In this document: in pieces, positions 42,533 to 51,555 of the stretch
Numbering within the stretch: position 1 is the stretch's first letter
Layout: every line of letters begins with the position of its first letter
Notes under the pieces: model-generated
What the model saw: the letters and a program-made list of their open reading frames with translations, nothing else
The model's database searches: none
What the model was told of the DNA's origin: nothing
Made by a program: the position numbers and the translations under genes
Source: Flavobacterium sp.
GTDB lineage: Bacteria > Bacteroidota > Bacteroidia > Flavobacteriales > Flavobacteriaceae
Length of the DNA: 64,000 nt
NCBI GenBank assembly: GCA_016721735.1
Contig: JADKHM010000004.1
Coordinates: forward strand, 1-64,000
Direction: 5' to 3'

Positions 42533-44149
42533 TTATGAATACATCTTTGTTCTCAATTCTTGTACTTTCTCATCATCCAAATAATCATCAAAAGTCATAT
42601 AGCGATCAATCGCTCCTTTTGGCGTCAACTCCACTACTCTATTTCCGACAGTCTGTGCAAACTCGTGGTCATGTGTCGTGAAAATTACAGAACCTTTAAA
42701 ATTCTTTAAGGAATTATTGAAGGCTGTAATCGACTCCAAATCGAGGTGATTCGTTGGTTCGTCCAACATCAATACATTGGCGCGTTCCATCATCATTCGC
42801 GACAACATGCATCGTACTTTTTCTCCTCCGGACAACACGCGACTCGTTTTCAGCGCTTCTTCTCCTGAGAAAATCATCTTGCCTAAAAATCCACGGATAT
42901 TGACTTCTTCCCGTTCTTCTTCTGTTTTCGCCCATTGACGCAACCAGTCTACTAGAGTGTAGTCGTTTTCAAAAAACGAATGATTATCGACAGGCAAATA
43001 CGCTTGATTGGTTGTAATACCCCAATCGAATGTGCCAGAATCTGCTTTTTGATTTCCATTTAAGATTTCATAAAACGCGGTAGTTGCTCTAGAATCTTTA
43101 GAAAACAAAACAATTTTATCGCCTTTCGCCATATTGAGATCAACGCCAGAAAACAAAGTTTCCCCTTCGACCGAAGCGCTTAGGTTTTCTACATTCAAAA
43201 TCTGATCGCCCGCTTCTCTTTCTTGGTCAAATATGATTGCAGGATAACGACGGCTTGATGGTTTGATTTCGGAAATATTCAACTTGCTAATCATTTTTTT
43301 TCTTGAAGTCGCTTGTTTCGATTTGGCGACATTCGCACTAAAACGTCGAATAAACTCCTCCAATTCTTGCTTCTTCTCCTCGGCTTTCTTGTTTTGCTGC
43401 GCTCTTTGCTTTGCGGCTAATTGCGAAGACTCATACCAAAAAGTATAATTCCCAGAATAATGGTTGATTTTACCAAAATCGATATCAGAAATATGCGTAC
43501 AAACCGCGTCTAAAAAGTGACGGTCATGCGAAACAACAATAACTGTATTTTCATAATTGGCTAGGAAATTCTCTAACCAAGCGATGGTTTCAAAATCAAG
43601 GTCATTCGTCGGCTCATCCATAATCAATACATCAGGATTTCCAAATAAAGCTTGCGCTAATAAGACACGAACTTTTAGTTTTCCATCCAAGTCTCCCATT
43701 AAAGTATAATGATTGTCTTCAGTGATTCCTAAGTTTGACAACAACGAAGCCGCGTCAGAATCAGCATTCCAGCCATTCATTTCTTCAAATTGCACTTGCA
43801 ACTCTCCTATTCTATCGGCATTGGCGTCATTGTAATCAAGATACAATTCATCCATTTCCTTTTTAACCGCGTACAGGATTTTGTTTCCCATCAACACCGT
43901 TTCCAAAACCGTATGTTCATCAAACATATTGTGGTTCTGATTCAACACCGACATCCTTTTTCCAGGTTCTAAATGAATGTGACCTGAAGTGGGATCGATA
44001 TCGCCCGCTATAATTTTTAAGAAGGTTGATTTTCCGGCTCCATTGGCTCCAATAACACCGTAGATATTCCCATGCGTGAAGGTTGTGTTCACCTCATCAA
44101 ATAAGATTCTCTTTCCAAATTGTACCGATAAATTATTAACTGTTAACAT
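42533..44149 (-). CDS. ABC-F family ATP-binding protein
   Basis: The protein has 538 residues from the ATG at 44149 (MLTVNNLSVQFGKRILFDEVN). It has two ATP-binding domains: Walker A GANGAGKSTFLKI, Walker B VLIMDEPTNDLDFETI and, in the second domain, LSGGEKVRCMLSRMMMERANVLMLDEPTNHLDLESI. A charged linker (QQNKKAEEKKQELEEFIRRFSANVAKSKQATSRKKM) joins them. There are no membrane segments, as expected for ABC-F proteins, which act on ribosomes. The overall layout resembles YbiT-type members. The second Walker A region (KGDKIVLFSKDSRATTAFYEIL) is degenerate. Confidence 0.9.
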   Translation of the reverse strand: MLTVNNLSVQFGKRILFDEVNTTFTHGNIYGVIGANGAGKSTFLKIIAGDIDPTSGHIHLEPGKRMSVLNQNHNMFDEHTVLETVLMGNKILYAVKKEMDELYLDYNDANADRIGELQVQFEEMNGWNADSDAASLLSNLGITEDNHYTLMGDLDGKLKVRVLLAQALFGNPDVLIMDEPTNDLDFETIAWLENFLANYENTVIVVSHDRHFLDAVCTHISDIDFGKINHYSGNYTFWYESSQLAAKQRAQQNKKAEEKKQELEEFIRRFSANVAKSKQATSRKKMISKLNISEIKPSSRRYPAIIFDQEREAGDQILNVENLSASVEGETLFSGVDLNMAKGDKIVLFSKDSRATTAFYEILNGNQKADSGTFDWGITTNQAYLPVDNHSFFENDYTLVDWLRQWAKTEEEREEVNIRGFLGKMIFSGEEALKTSRVLSGGEKVRCMLSRMMMERANVLMLDEPTNHLDLESITAFNNSLKNFKGSVIFTTHDHEFAQTVGNRVVELTPKGAIDRYMTFDDYLDDEKVQELRTKMYS

Positions 44150-44301
44150 GAAAAACTGATTTATAAAATTTTCTGCAAAAGTATAAAAATAGGACTGATA
44201 ATGAAGTTCTAAAACCAATAAATATGGCGGTTTTTATTTAACGCTGTGTTAACAGAATAACTCGGCACAACTGAATATTTTTGTAGACTAGCTTAGTTTC
44301 C

Positions 44302-45708
44302 ATGTATCGCACCAAACTACATACATTTCTACTACTTACCTCTTCAGTCATAACCTTGTTTTGTTCCTGTAACAAAGCCTATAAAGGCGATAATTATACC
44401 GCGTATTTTGGTGGAGAAGTCACTAATCCCAACAACCCATACATTCTTTTTTGTCGAAATTCAGAAGTAATCGACAGCGCCAAAATTGATGAGAACAATC
44501 GTTTTTTTATCAAATTTGATTCTTTGACGCCAGGATTGTACACCTTCAAAAATGAACCAGAATACCAATACGTTTATTTCGATAAGAATGACAGCATCAT
44601 GGTTCGCATCAACGCAAAAGACTTCGACAACTCGATTATTTTCTGTGGTAGAGGCGATCAAAAGAATAATTTCCTGATGGAAATGTATATGAAAAATGAA
44701 GACGATCGGAGTAAATTGTTCGACGCTTTCGATTATTCGATTACGGATTTCACTAAGAATATCGACTCCTCTTATGCATCAAAAAAGAAATTTTACGACA
44801 CCAAAAAAGACGCTGTCAAGTGGAGTGAAGATTTCGACAAATACGCAAAAGCATCGTTAGACTTTCATCACTATGCAAAAAAGGAAATGTATCCGACAGC
44901 ACACATGATGCGCACTGGCGAAGATATTATCGAAAATCTTCCTGCTAATTTTTATGATTACCGAAAAACCATCGACTTCAACGATATTAAACTTTGTAGT
45001 TTCTCTCCTTTTGTGACGTATCTGACGTATATGCTCAACAATATGTCGACAATTCATTACCACAATCACTATACGCCGTTAGATTTAGCACTGCGGACGA
45101 ACATCAATAAACTCAATTTTGCGGATAGTCTGATTAAAAATAAAGCCGTAAAGAATATCATCCTCAACAACATTGCTTTTACTTATTTGCTTGAAGATCA
45201 AAACATGGTCAACAATAAGATTTTCTTGGATACTTATCATAAATATTCTACCGATAAGAGCAAGAAAAATGAAATTCTAAAAATCGGCACCGCCATCCAA
45301 ATGCTGAAAATTGGCAATGTGTTGCCAAAGGTAGAATTGGTCGATGCCAACAACCAATTGATTTCTTCCGACAATATTGCCAAAAAGAAAACGGTCATTT
45401 TTCTATGGACGGACAACTTATCGTCGCATATGCATGCTGCTCACAAGAAAATACTGGCGTTGAAAGCATTGCATCCAGATTACCAGTTCATTGGCATCAA
45501 TCTCGACAAAGATCAAGATCTCTGGAAAGCCAAATTACACGATTTGAAGTATGCTGGAATTACAGAATACCGTTGCACCAACTTCGAAGACCTCAAAGCC
45601 AATTGGGCCATTATGAAAGTACACCGAACCATTGTCCTTGACCAAAATGGCGCGATCAAAAATGCGTTCACGAATTTGTTCGATGTCAACTTTGAGAAAG
45701 AACTTTAG
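44302..45708 (+). CDS. Lipoprotein with C-terminal thioredoxin-like domain
   Basis: The protein has 468 residues. The signal sequence ends in LFCSC, a lipobox. The N-terminal part (YFGGEVTNPNNPYILFCRNSEVIDSAKIDENNRFFIKFDSL) is like the DUF4369 domains found in TlpA-type proteins, and a helical middle follows. The C-terminal 130 residues (KKKTVIFLWTDNLSSHMHAAHKKILALKALHPDYQFIGINLDKD) have a thioredoxin fold but no CxxC, so disulfide chemistry is unlikely. It probably acts in the periplasm. Confidence 0.75.
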   Translation: MYRTKLHTFLLLTSSVITLFCSCNKAYKGDNYTAYFGGEVTNPNNPYILFCRNSEVIDSAKIDENNRFFIKFDSLTPGLYTFKNEPEYQYVYFDKNDSIMVRINAKDFDNSIIFCGRGDQKNNFLMEMYMKNEDDRSKLFDAFDYSITDFTKNIDSSYASKKKFYDTKKDAVKWSEDFDKYAKASLDFHHYAKKEMYPTAHMMRTGEDIIENLPANFYDYRKTIDFNDIKLCSFSPFVTYLTYMLNNMSTIHYHNHYTPLDLALRTNINKLNFADSLIKNKAVKNIILNNIAFTYLLEDQNMVNNKIFLDTYHKYSTDKSKKNEILKIGTAIQMLKIGNVLPKVELVDANNQLISSDNIAKKKTVIFLWTDNLSSHMHAAHKKILALKALHPDYQFIGINLDKDQDLWKAKLHDLKYAGITEYRCTNFEDLKANWAIMKVHRTIVLDQNGAIKNAFTNLFDVNFEKEL

Positions 45709-45713
45709 TCAAT

Positions 45714-45750
45714 TGATAATTAACAATTGATAATTGATAATTGATAATTA
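45714..45750. repeat. Simple repeat of TTGATAA units
   Basis: Five units of AATTGATAAT(A) follow directly after the stop of the upstream gene. The sequence resembles the tract at 40317-40362. Confidence 0.55.
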
Positions 45751-45783
45751 AAAAAGCGGTTTCAAATTGAAGCCGCTTTTTCT
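45750..45783. terminator. Bidirectional terminator between convergent genes
   Basis: AAAAAGCGGTTTC and GAAGCCGCTTTTT form a stem with loop AAATT; A- and T-runs on the two sides let it serve both the lipoprotein gene and the transaldolase gene. Confidence 0.8.
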
Positions 45784-45832
45784 ATTTAAGTGCAGTATAA
45801 CTGTCAACCGACAACTATCAACCGACAACCAA

Positions 45833-46489
45833 CTACTGATTTCCCTTCGCGTAATCCGCTAAAAACTGCGCCAATCCATTATCTGTCAAAGGATGTTTTA
45901 GTAATCCTAAAATCGCAGAAAGTGGACCCGTCATCACATCAGCGCCCAATTTAGCACAATTTACGATATGCATGGTATGACGCACTGAAGCGGCAAGAAT
46001 TTCGGTTTCAAATCCGTAGTTATCATAAATCAAACGAATTTCTTCAATCAAAATCAAACCATCTGTAGAAATATCATCCAATCTACCAATAAAAGGCGAA
46101 ACATAGGTCGCTCCTGCTTTCGCCGCTAACAAAGCCTGACCTGCAGAAAATACCAACGTCACATTGGTACGAATTCCTTTGTCAGAGAAGTATTTACAAG
46201 CCTTCACACCATCTTTGGTCATGGGCAATTTCACTACAATCTGCTCGTGCAATTCCGACAATTCTTCGCCTTCACGAACCATTCCGTCAAAATCGGTTGC
46301 AATAACCTCAGCACTTACATCGCCATCCACAATGTTGCAGATATCCACGTAATGTTTCAAAATATTATTCTTCCCTGTGATGCCTTCTTTCGCCATCAAC
46401 GACGGATTGGTCGTAACGCCATCTAAAATTCCAAGCGATTGTGCTTCTCTAATTTCGTTTAAGTTGGCAGTGTCAATAAAAAATTTCAT
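45833..46489 (-). CDS. tal: Transaldolase / fructose-6-phosphate aldolase family protein
   Basis: The protein has 218 residues, the length of the short FSA/TalC-like family. MKFFIDTANLNEIREAQSLGILDGVTTNPSLMAKEG opens the TIM barrel. VKLPMTKDGVKACK holds the Schiff-base lysine, and TNVTLVFSAGQALLAAKAGATYVSPFIGRLDD follows. It moves dihydroxyacetone units in the pentose phosphate pathway or cleaves fructose 6-phosphate; sequence alone does not separate the two. Confidence 0.92.
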   Translation of the reverse strand: MKFFIDTANLNEIREAQSLGILDGVTTNPSLMAKEGITGKNNILKHYVDICNIVDGDVSAEVIATDFDGMVREGEELSELHEQIVVKLPMTKDGVKACKYFSDKGIRTNVTLVFSAGQALLAAKAGATYVSPFIGRLDDISTDGLILIEEIRLIYDNYGFETEILAASVRHTMHIVNCAKLGADVMTGPLSAILGLLKHPLTDNGLAQFLADYAKGNQ

Positions 46490-46521
46490 ATCGTTTTGTT
46501 TAATTTATCTTTTGTTTTTTT

Positions 46522-46593
46522 GGGCGTTCCCCTCCGTAAACTCCGGGTCAGGCTGTCCGCAGTGCGCGGCACTTAGCTCCCATCCTTAACGCG
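46522..46593. repeat. GC-rich intergenic repeat, family GGGCGTT, copy 1
   Basis: The stretch GGGCGTTCCCCTCCG, then GGGTCAGGCTGTCCGC and TAGCTCCCATCCTTAACGC has the same order of blocks as 61063-61154 (GGGCGTTACCGC, GGGTCGGGCTTTGCGC, GCTCCAATCCCTAACGC). It differs sharply in base composition from its surroundings. Confidence 0.65.
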
Positions 46594-46697
46594 GTCGTAA
46601 AATTACAACTTATTTTTTAAGTTTCTGAGTACCTGAGTTTCTAAGTTGCTGAGAATTTTTTAATCCCTGCACGAATCAACGAACAAACCAAAAAAAA

Positions 46698-46722
46698 CCC
46701 AAACTCTTTTGGAATTTGGGAT
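46698..46722 (-). terminator. Weak terminator of the T9SS-domain gene
   Basis: CCCAAA and TTTGGG form a 6 bp stem; on the minus strand a run of T follows. It lies about 25 nt past the stop at 46746. Confidence 0.55.
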
Positions 46723-46745
46723 TTATGAATTGAAAATTATAACTT

Positions 46746-47282
46746 TTACTCTTTGATCACTTTTAAAGTTTTTACGCCATCATTAGAAGTTACCTTCACA
46801 AAATAAGTCCCAGTTAACAAACAAGAAACATCGAAGGTAATTTCTTTACTATCATAAAGTTTCTTTTGTATTTCTTGACCAAGTGCATTATAAAGCGACA
46901 CCGCGGTGATATTTTGTTCAAGGCTTAAATTCAAAATGTCCTTTACAGGATTTGGATAGGCAACTACATTCTTCAAATCAAAATCAGCCGTTCCTAACGA
47001 TGTTTGCACACTGACCACATTCTTGAAACTAGGTCCCCAAACGCCAGCATTGTCTTTTACACGAATATTGAAAACATGCAATCCTAACGGAGGTAAAGCA
47101 ATTCCGGTTTTGTTTAATTGTTCAAAGGCACTATTGAAACTCCCATCAGTGGCTAAAACTGGAGTTGCAAGGCCAGGCCCCGGATCTGTATCCCAAAAAT
47201 ATTCCGCTTGTACTATTGAGTTTTGTGCTGAACAAACAACTATCGTTAAGAAAGCTGCTATAGTATATATAAATTTTTTCAT
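46746..47282 (-). CDS. T9SS-secreted protein
   Basis: The protein has 178 residues from the ATG at 47282 (MKKFIYTIAAFLTIVVCSAQ signal peptide). The mature domain starts QAEYFWDTDPGPG, a motif found in secreted Bacteroidota proteins. The last 75 residues (VAYPNPVKDILNLSL to TLKVIKE) are a type A T9SS sorting domain. It is 16 nt downstream of the beta-helix gene on the same strand, so they form an operon. Confidence 0.78.
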   Translation of the reverse strand: MKKFIYTIAAFLTIVVCSAQNSIVQAEYFWDTDPGPGLATPVLATDGSFNSAFEQLNKTGIALPPLGLHVFNIRVKDNAGVWGPSFKNVVSVQTSLGTADFDLKNVVAYPNPVKDILNLSLEQNITAVSLYNALGQEIQKKLYDSKEITFDVSCLLTGTYFVKVTSNDGVKTLKVIKE

Positions 47283-47298
47283 TTGTATAATTTTTAAA

Positions 47299-48486
47299 TT
47301 ATTTAGAATAACTTGAACCCGTAACATTCAAAGTACTGGTGTTTAAAATTGCTCTTGGAGTTACCAAATAGTTCACTTGTGGCATTCCACCTCCATCTGC
47401 TGGCCAGTAATTCTCCCAGCTATTCGAACCACCATAATGACCTGCGTCGTTTCTGGTTAAATCTAAATCGGTATAGATTAAAGCAGGATTTCCGGCATTT
47501 ACATTACCTCCGGTAACCGTGTAGTAAGTATTATCAAAATTCATATTGACGGCTCCAGTATTGTTGTTTTGCGTAATTGCCCCTTCAGTTATAAACGCAT
47601 TTGTAGATACGTTATAAGATGCCGTTACGGTTGCTATGCCATCGGTTTGGATACAGAAATTGGTTTGAACAACTACAAAAGAAATCGCATTGTTCATGAT
47701 TGCAACGTTTCCGCCACTACCTGGATCACCATTTCCGGTCAGATATATCGGAGCAATGTCTCCGCCATTAGGGTCATAAATTGTATTGTTTATAATTTCA
47801 TTAGAACTGTTCGGTTTACTTCCGAAAACATTAAATCCTGCTGTAAAATTATTATTCATCTTAAAAGCATAACTCGATTGTTGATTGATCATTACAAATG
47901 CGGAAAAATTTCCAATAATTTCAATATCGTCTGCCGCAAGAGCAGTATCAACGCTTGTATTGTAGGCAGTGATTCGCTGGGCTTTGTTACCGGTTAGTCT
48001 TCCGTGCGAGAAGAATACATATCCGCCAACGTTACATCCTGACATATTAGTTGTCGTGTTTGCCGCAGTGGTATCAACATTATTCAAATCACAATTTAGT
48101 AGGTTTACAGTGGTTCGACCTCCAATAGTTGGTGCGGTAACAGTTACATTATAAATCGTAAAATTACCAGAACTTAAACCACTGATAGTTACGATTCTTC
48201 CTGCTTGTGGCGTAATGTTGATACTGCCTTTTATAAAATATCTGTTATAAATAGTTTCCGATACAAAAGTGAGCGATTTGTTTATCGTTATGTTTTCTAC
48301 ATAAGCACCAGTCCCACTTGTTTTAGGCTTAATAATAATTCTGTCTCCATCAGAAGCAGCTGCAATTGCAGCACTTACCGTTGAATACGCGCCACCAGCA
48401 CCTAAATCTCTAACATACAAATCGGTCGCAGATGCTACGGTAGTAATTAAACTTGCAATAGCAATAAAAAGTAATTGTTTTCTCAT
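47299..48486 (-). CDS. Secreted parallel beta-helix protein
   Basis: The protein has 395 residues. A signal peptide ends ITTVASA, and DLYVRDLGAGGAYSTVSAAIAAASDGDRIIIKP is the usual start of pectin-lyase-like beta-helix proteins. Repeated short strands rich in N, T and I follow to the end. No T9SS sorting domain is attached to it; the next gene has one. It may be an adhesin or a glycan-binding or glycan-cleaving protein; no catalytic residues could be assigned. Confidence 0.7.
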   Translation of the reverse strand: MRKQLLFIAIASLITTVASATDLYVRDLGAGGAYSTVSAAIAAASDGDRIIIKPKTSGTGAYVENITINKSLTFVSETIYNRYFIKGSINITPQAGRIVTISGLSSGNFTIYNVTVTAPTIGGRTTVNLLNCDLNNVDTTAANTTTNMSGCNVGGYVFFSHGRLTGNKAQRITAYNTSVDTALAADDIEIIGNFSAFVMINQQSSYAFKMNNNFTAGFNVFGSKPNSSNEIINNTIYDPNGGDIAPIYLTGNGDPGSGGNVAIMNNAISFVVVQTNFCIQTDGIATVTASYNVSTNAFITEGAITQNNNTGAVNMNFDNTYYTVTGGNVNAGNPALIYTDLDLTRNDAGHYGGSNSWENYWPADGGGMPQVNYLVTPRAILNTSTLNVTGSSYSK

Positions 48487-48565
48487 TTAATGTTTTTTTT
48501 TAATTTCCTACTCGTATAGCTTTTCGGTTACGCTTATCTATTTTTAGGTCAAATTCTGTAATCTT

Positions 48566-49369
48566 TTAAAGCTTATAATGCTTCATCAATATCCTTTCAT
48601 AAACTTTATCTGGCAAAATTTTCTTTAAAACGATAGAAAACTTCTGAAGAAAAAGTCCGACTCTATAATGCACTTTTGGGTTTGAATTCTGGATAATGTT
48701 GTAAATCGCTTGTGCCATTTCTGTTGGATTACTTCCTGAATCGACATGCTCATCCATCATTTGTAAAGTGGCAGCATATGGTTTTTCATAAGCTGAATCT
48801 TTAATTACTGGTGCATGAAAACGACCAGCTGCAATATTCGTAGCAAAGTCTCCGGGCGCTACATCTGTAATTTGAATTCCGAAAGATTTGACTTCCATGC
48901 GTAAAGCTTCTGTAACGATACTCAACGCACCTTTCGAAGCTGAATAAATGCTGCGATACGGTAATCCCATATAACCCGCAATAGATGAAATATTAATAAT
49001 CAAACCCGATTGTTGTTTACGCATCTGAGGCAAAACGGCTTGCATGACCGAAATTGGCCCAAAGAAATTGGTATCAAAATTCGCTTTGATTTCTTCTAAT
49101 GGAATTTCTTCTAACGGACCCGTAATGCCAATGCCGGCGTTGTTGATGAGTATGTCCAATCTGCCAGAAATAGCAATGACTTTTGCCACGGCAGCTTGAA
49201 TACTATCTGGATTTCGCACCTCCAACGCCATCAATGGAAAAACAGAGTTTGTAATTCTCTCTGGATTTCGACTGGTGCCATAAACCACGAATCCTTTTTG
49301 ATGTAGGAATTCGCCGATGGCTTTGCCGATGCCTGAGGAAGCGCCAGTGATGAGGACGACTTTGTTCAT
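48566..49369 (-). CDS. Short-chain dehydrogenase/reductase
   Basis: The protein has 267 residues. VLITGASSGIGKAIGEFL is the cofactor-binding TGxxxGIG motif, INNAGIG the NNAG motif, INISSIAGYMGLPYRSIYSASKGAL carries the catalytic Ser and YxxxK. The C-terminus ends in a helical stretch. It is a classical SDR using NAD(P)H; the substrate is unknown. Confidence 0.9.
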   Translation of the reverse strand: MNKVVLITGASSGIGKAIGEFLHQKGFVVYGTSRNPERITNSVFPLMALEVRNPDSIQAAVAKVIAISGRLDILINNAGIGITGPLEEIPLEEIKANFDTNFFGPISVMQAVLPQMRKQQSGLIINISSIAGYMGLPYRSIYSASKGALSIVTEALRMEVKSFGIQITDVAPGDFATNIAAGRFHAPVIKDSAYEKPYAATLQMMDEHVDSGSNPTEMAQAIYNIIQNSNPKVHYRVGLFLQKFSIVLKKILPDKVYERILMKHYKL

Positions 49370-49379
49370 GTTTTTGGTT

Positions 49380-49449
49380 GTAGGTTGTAGGTTGTAAGTT
49401 GTAAGTTGTACGTTAGGACCATTCTAACCTACAACTTACAACATATAAC
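49380..49449. repeat. Inverted simple repeat of GTTGTAAG units
   Basis: GTTGTAGGTTGTAAGTTG units are followed by the complementary TAACCTACAACTTACAAC, giving a long imperfect hairpin between two minus-strand genes. Confidence 0.65.
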
Positions 49450-49454
49450 GTTTT

Positions 49455-49853
49455 CTATTTCTTTCGTTCGTAATAATACATTTCTTGCTTGTCTTCGGCT
49501 CCTTTTTTAGTCGCACGAATCGTATAGAATCGATCTCCAATTGGTTTAATTTCGTATTCCCACTCTTTTGATATATCTGGGTTTTTCGCTTTGTCGTAGC
49601 GGTTCAAATCGAAACACAATTTGCGCGCTGGAGGCGTATTAACCACTTGTTTTTCGCCTTGTCCTGTGACCATAAACTTTAGATTATACTGTCCGCATGG
49701 GCCGGGTTTTAGAGTGCTGTTATCCGAAGCGACTTCAGGATTATTGCTATACGCTTCAAAGTCGGCAGCGAAAGTTTGGTATTGCGCCTTGGCGTCGGTT
49801 TGGGCGAAGGAAAGTGTTGAGATGAATAAGAATGTGATAAGGATGGATTTCAT
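49455..49853 (-). CDS. Small secreted protein of unknown function
   Basis: The protein has 132 residues with a signal peptide (MKSILITFLFISTLSFAQ). The mature domain has QTFAADFEAYSN, KPGPCGQYNLKFMV and a basic C-terminus ending EMYYYERKK. No family recognised. Probably periplasmic. Confidence 0.6.
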   Translation of the reverse strand: MKSILITFLFISTLSFAQTDAKAQYQTFAADFEAYSNNPEVASDNSTLKPGPCGQYNLKFMVTGQGEKQVVNTPPARKLCFDLNRYDKAKNPDISKEWEYEIKPIGDRFYTIRATKKGAEDKQEMYYYERKK

Positions 49854-49861
49854 TTTTAGAC

Positions 49862-49915
49862 TGTGAGATTTTGAGATTATAAGATTTTGAGATTATAAGA
49901 CTGTAAGACTGTCTG
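49862..49915. repeat. Simple repeat of GATTTTGAGATTATAA units
   Basis: Four to five units of the type GA(G/C)TnTnAGATT are present upstream of the gene at 49455-49853. Similar tracts are found at 54404-54478 and 58980-59105. Confidence 0.55.
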
Positions 49916-50079
49916 AGGGTAAAGATAATAATTTTTGTTGTCGGTTGTGGGTTTTGAGTTGTACGTAGTACGTTGTATGTTGTATGTTGTAGGTTACGTT
50001 TTAGGGAACCAGTGAAAAATAGTTATCGATTGAACACTTTTACTTAACGGGAACTTAACCTTGAACTGACAACCGAGAA

Positions 50080-50150
50080 CCCTAGCCCTGATAGCAGCGT
50101 TAGCCCGGAACGCAGTGAGGACTATAGCGGATAGCAGGTTCCCGGCTCCT
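50080..50150. repeat. Intergenic hairpin element, copy 2
   Basis: It starts CCCTAGCCCTGATAGCAGCG and ends ATAGCAGGTTCCCGGCTCC, matching the ends of the element at 40390-40531, but the inner part is short (GTTAGCCCGGAACGCAGTG) and has no long stem. Confidence 0.75.
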
Positions 50151-50159
50151 AAAAAAAAA

Positions 50160-50193
50160 ATCAAAAAAAAATCCTCCATCAAGGAAGATTAAA
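50160..50193 (-). terminator. Terminator of the SRP RNA
   Basis: On the minus strand AATCTTCC and GGAGGATT form a stem with one mismatch, followed by a run of nine T. It lies directly after the 3' end of the SRP RNA. Confidence 0.75.
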
Positions 50194-50196
50194 AAT

Positions 50197-50289
50197 GGCA
50201 AGCGACCTACATCGCACCGCTCAACCACATACCTTTGCTATGTTCCCATCCTGGAGGATTTTGCAGGAGCTGGTCGTGTAGGACTTGCC
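50197..50289 (-). ncRNA. ffs: Signal recognition particle RNA (small bacterial type)
   Basis: The minus strand reads GGCAAGTCC at the 5' end and GGCGCTTGCC-like bases at the 3' end (GGTCGCTTGCC), closing a long hairpin of about 93 nt. The centre contains CCAGGATGGGAACATAGC and AAAGGTATGTGG, the form of the Ffh-binding domain seen in Bacteroidota. It binds the Ffh protein and guides nascent membrane and secreted proteins. A strong promoter and a terminator flank it. The assignment is from recall of the group's consensus; no covariance model was run. Confidence 0.8.
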
Positions 50290-50293
50290 GCCG

Positions 50294-50324
50294 CAAATAT
50301 ACAATCTTTTTGTATTTTCGCAAA
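50294..50324 (-). promoter_or_regulatory. Bacteroidota-type promoter of the SRP RNA
   Basis: The minus strand has TTTG (50324-50321), a 19-nt spacer and TATATTTG (50301-50294). This is a full match to the TTTG / TAnnTTTG consensus. The SRP RNA starts about five bases further on. Confidence 0.8.
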
Positions 50325-50377
50325 CGGAATTGAACATATAAATTACTATTGTATATTGCATTTATAAAATTGTATTG

Positions 50378-51427
50378 ATGAAAAATTATAACTCCCTATT
50401 GCTCATTTTATTAGCGTCAATCGTAGCTTCTTGCGGCGACTCTAAAAAAGATAATGAAAGCCTTTTCAGTTTTGATACGGCGGCTTTTAAAGAAGTCTAT
50501 CAGCCCAATGAAACGGCTACTTTGTCGGTTTTGAATCCGCAAAACAAGAAAATTGACAGTATTATTTATTACGCCAACGACGTGAAAATCGCCTCGAAAA
50601 AAGGAAGTGACAAAGTCAATTTGGCTTTGAATGACAAAAAATTTGGTTATCAAAATATTAAAGCGTTGGTGTATTTTGAAGGCGAGAATGTAGAAACGAC
50701 GGCTCGAATTGAAGTGGTTTCTAATATTGAACCGAAATTGCTCAATTACACCATTGTCAATACTTTTCCCCATGATACGTTGGCTTTTACGGAGGGATTT
50801 GAATTCTTTAGAGATACTTTGATAGAAAGTACTGGACAAAAAGGAGCGTCGCATTTTAGAAAATACGACTACAAAACGGGGAAAGTTTTCAAGCAAGTGA
50901 ATATGGACAATCCTAATCATTTTGGTGAAGGAATTACGGTGATTAATAACAAAATTTACCAATTGACTTGGCAATCGAATGTTGGATTTATCTATGATGC
51001 CAATACACTCAAACAAATCAAGACTTTTACTTATGACAAGCCTATTGAAGGTTGGGGAATGACCAATGATGGGAAAAATATTTACCAATCGGACGGAACG
51101 GAAAAGATCTGGACGATGAATCCAGAGACGCAAAAAATGGAAGGTTACATTAATGTGTATACGAATACTAATAAAATCAAAAGCATCAATGAACTCGAAT
51201 GGATTGACGGAAAAATCTACGGCAACATTTGGCAAAAAGATGCGATTGCAGTAATTAATCCTAGCACTGGCGCAGTAGAAGGCGTTTTGAATTTAGCTGG
51301 ATTGCGGAGTAAAGTCAAATTTGCTGGCGCGGAAGTGCTGAATGGAATAGCTTACAACCCAAAAACCAAAACGATCTTTGTGACGGGGAAAAATTGGGAT
51401 AAGATGTTTGAGATTAGGGTGAATTAG
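50378..51427 (+). CDS. Glutaminyl-peptide cyclotransferase (Glu_cyclase_2 type)
   Basis: The protein has 349 residues from the ATG at 50378. A signal peptide ends in IVASC, a lipobox. The C-terminal 240 residues form the propeller of plant/bacterial-type glutaminyl cyclases: NTFPHDTLAFTEGFEFFRDTLIESTGQKGASHFRKYD, GEGITVINNKIYQLTWQS, GWGMTNDGKNIYQSDGTEKIW, NELEWIDGKIYGNIWQKDAIAVINPSTG, LNGIAYNPKTKTIFVTGKNWDKMFEI. It converts N-terminal glutamine to pyroglutamate in exported proteins. The N-terminal 110 residues are an extra Ig-like part. Confidence 0.88.
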   Translation: MKNYNSLLLILLASIVASCGDSKKDNESLFSFDTAAFKEVYQPNETATLSVLNPQNKKIDSIIYYANDVKIASKKGSDKVNLALNDKKFGYQNIKALVYFEGENVETTARIEVVSNIEPKLLNYTIVNTFPHDTLAFTEGFEFFRDTLIESTGQKGASHFRKYDYKTGKVFKQVNMDNPNHFGEGITVINNKIYQLTWQSNVGFIYDANTLKQIKTFTYDKPIEGWGMTNDGKNIYQSDGTEKIWTMNPETQKMEGYINVYTNTNKIKSINELEWIDGKIYGNIWQKDAIAVINPSTGAVEGVLNLAGLRSKVKFAGAEVLNGIAYNPKTKTIFVTGKNWDKMFEIRVN

Positions 51428-51472
51428 TTGATGGTTGACGGTTGTCAGTTGTTGGTTGGTACTGTATAAAAA

Positions 51473-51510
51473 ACAAAAAAGCGGCTTCAAATTGAAGCCG
51501 CTTTTTTGTT
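51473..51510. terminator. Bidirectional terminator
   Basis: AAAAAAGCGGCTTCAA and TTGAAGCCGCTTTTTT are perfectly complementary with a 1-nt overlap region ATT as loop. It lies between the convergent genes ending at 51427 and 51556. Confidence 0.85.
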
Positions 51511-51555
51511 TTTTATTAAGATTGCAACCTACAACGTACCACATACAACCATCAA

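Noticed and set aside
41874..42600. PyrR-binding attenuator upstream of pyrR
   Set aside because: The only clear hairpin upstream (42497-42526) is the terminator of the ABC-F gene; no PyrR-binding loop could be recognised.
43790..43972. Short plus-strand ORFs opposite the ABC-F gene
   Set aside because: They are shadows of a gene with clear Walker motifs.
45405..45641. 78-residue plus-strand ORF inside the thioredoxin-like lipoprotein gene
   Set aside because: It is an out-of-frame reading within a gene that has a lipobox and a continuous domain.
50417..51235. Long minus-strand ORF of 272 residues opposite the glutaminyl cyclase gene
   Set aside because: The plus-strand gene has a lipobox and complete family motifs; the antisense ORF shows no domain.
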